64,000 nucleotides of DNA. Origin: Nostoc sp. 'Peltigera membranacea cyanobiont' 210A. Its GTDB lineage: Bacteria; Cyanobacteriota; Cyanobacteriia; Cyanobacteriales; Nostocaceae. This document shows positions 63,525 to 64,000 of this stretch, one piece after another (the stretch's first letter is position 1; every line of letters starts with the position of its first letter). The stretch covers positions 1 to 64,000 of the forward strand of contig NZ_NOLJ01000002.1 of NCBI RefSeq assembly GCF_002246015.1, in the 5' to 3' direction. The notes under the pieces are model-generated. The model worked only from the letters and a program-made list of their open reading frames with translations. It did not search any database and was not told the DNA's origin. The translations under genes were made by a program, and so were the position numbers.

Positions 63525-64000
63525 ATGAAACTTAATTTCACGGGTTTTAGCGATCCGGGACTTATTCGTTCTAATAATCAGGATGCCTACTATATAGACC
63601 CAGAAGGGCGGTTTTTTGTTGTCGCCGATGGCATGGGTGGTCATGCCGGAGGTGAGGAGGCAAGTCGGATTGCTACTGGAGAAATTCAGGCGTATTTGGT
63701 AGCAAATTGGGAAACTTCTAAGTCATCTCAAGAGTTGCTAGAGCAAGCTTTGTGGGGTGCCAATGAAGCAATTTTGCAGGATCAGCAAAATCATCCCGAA
63801 CGCGCCGACATGGGGACAACAGTTGTAGCAGTGATTTTTCGCTCTCCAGAGTCGCCTTGGTGCGCTCATGTTGGCGATTCCCGGCTGTATCGCTTCCGAG
63901 AGTCGCACTTAGAACAGGTAACGGAAGACCACACTTGGGTAGCACGAGCAATCAAAATTGGTGACATCACCTTAGATGAAGCACGATTACATCCTTTTCG
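63525..64000 (+). CDS. PP2C-family Ser/Thr protein phosphatase (partial, cut by window end)
   Basis: 158 codons of the N-terminal part are visible. Motifs: MKLNFTGFSDPGLIRSNNQD (first Asp-bearing region), VVADGMGGHAGGEEAS (metal-binding), DMGTTVVAVIF, AHVGDSRLYRF and a HTWVARAIKIGDIT helix. This is the bacterial PrpC/PphA type that reverses Hanks-kinase phosphorylation. Located 16 nt after the AarF gene, possibly one operon. The C-terminal acidic motifs lie outside the window. Confidence 0.9.
   Translation, partial: MKLNFTGFSDPGLIRSNNQDAYYIDPEGRFFVVADGMGGHAGGEEASRIATGEIQAYLVANWETSKSSQELLEQALWGANEAILQDQQNHPERADMGTTVVAVIFRSPESPWCAHVGDSRLYRFRESHLEQVTEDHTWVARAIKIGDITLDEARLHPF

Overview
The window looks like chromosomal DNA of a filamentous, heterocyst-type cyanobacterium (Nostoc/Anabaena group). 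Small photosystem II genes psbK, psbM and psbZ are present. The octamer GCGATCGC (HIP1) and its core recur throughout. Intergenic spaces are full of the short heptamer and palindromic repeats typical of Nostocales. Many proteins belong to families known mainly from cyanobacteria (PAP/fibrillin, DUF4346, Psb32-like TPM, CHASE2 kinases, AarF kinases). No rRNA or CRISPR array is visible; one tRNA-Gly is present.

Layout. 1-12 kb: RNase III, a Gfo/Idh oxidoreductase carrying an in-frame genomic repeat, a sensor kinase, a RibD-type reductase, a DUF482-type acetyltransferase, SurE, a frameshifted secreted protein, a fibrillin-like protein and a MOSC protein fused to an alkyltransferase-like domain with no catalytic Cys. 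12-14 kb: two tandem paralogous small secreted proteins and Hsp20. 14-29 kb: the accessory core. It is a leftward contractile-injection-system (CIS) structural operon (DUF4255 cap/terminator protein, sheath, two tube proteins, two tail-assembly proteins, a DUF6760-like frame), then an FHA protein whose C-terminus is a degenerate methylglyoxal-synthase fold, then a CHASE2 Ser/Thr kinase. Divergent from it are a histidine kinase/response regulator pair, a membrane pseudokinase with a PstS-like sensor domain, and a zinc-ribbon FHA protein. The operon is interrupted by a 462-bp-arm perfect inverted repeat around a 21-bp tandem array.

29-42 kb: a GNAT-TPR protein beside a small repetitive double-Gly peptide gene (possible RiPP precursor), TrpD2-like and LytR-CpsA-Psr proteins, an AI-2E family transporter, a short-chain dehydrogenase, a MITE, secreted chorismate mutase, ComF and CobS. 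43-54 kb: tgt-psbK, a 2Fe-2S ferredoxin, psbM, a double universal stress protein, PhoD with a candidate Pho box, a WD40 protein, ProA, tRNA-Gly, RibH, psbZ. 54-64 kb: a DHH-CBS-CCA nucleotidyltransferase fusion, a Uma2 protein with a heptad tail, a DUF433/DUF5615 toxin-antitoxin pair, an ABC-F ATPase, an AarF-type kinase and the start of a PP2C phosphatase cut by the window edge.

The best candidates for new biology are these. (1) The CIS operon ends in phospho-signalling genes (kinase, FHA-pseudo-MGS) and faces a second sensory set, which suggests phosphorylation control of the injection machine. (2) A possible -1 ribosomal frameshift expresses the DUF6760-like protein, which has no start codon of its own. 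(3) The MOSC-ATL fusion. (4) The [14 protein letters not shown] peptide next to a GNAT-type enzyme. Homology statements come from recognised motifs, not from database searches.
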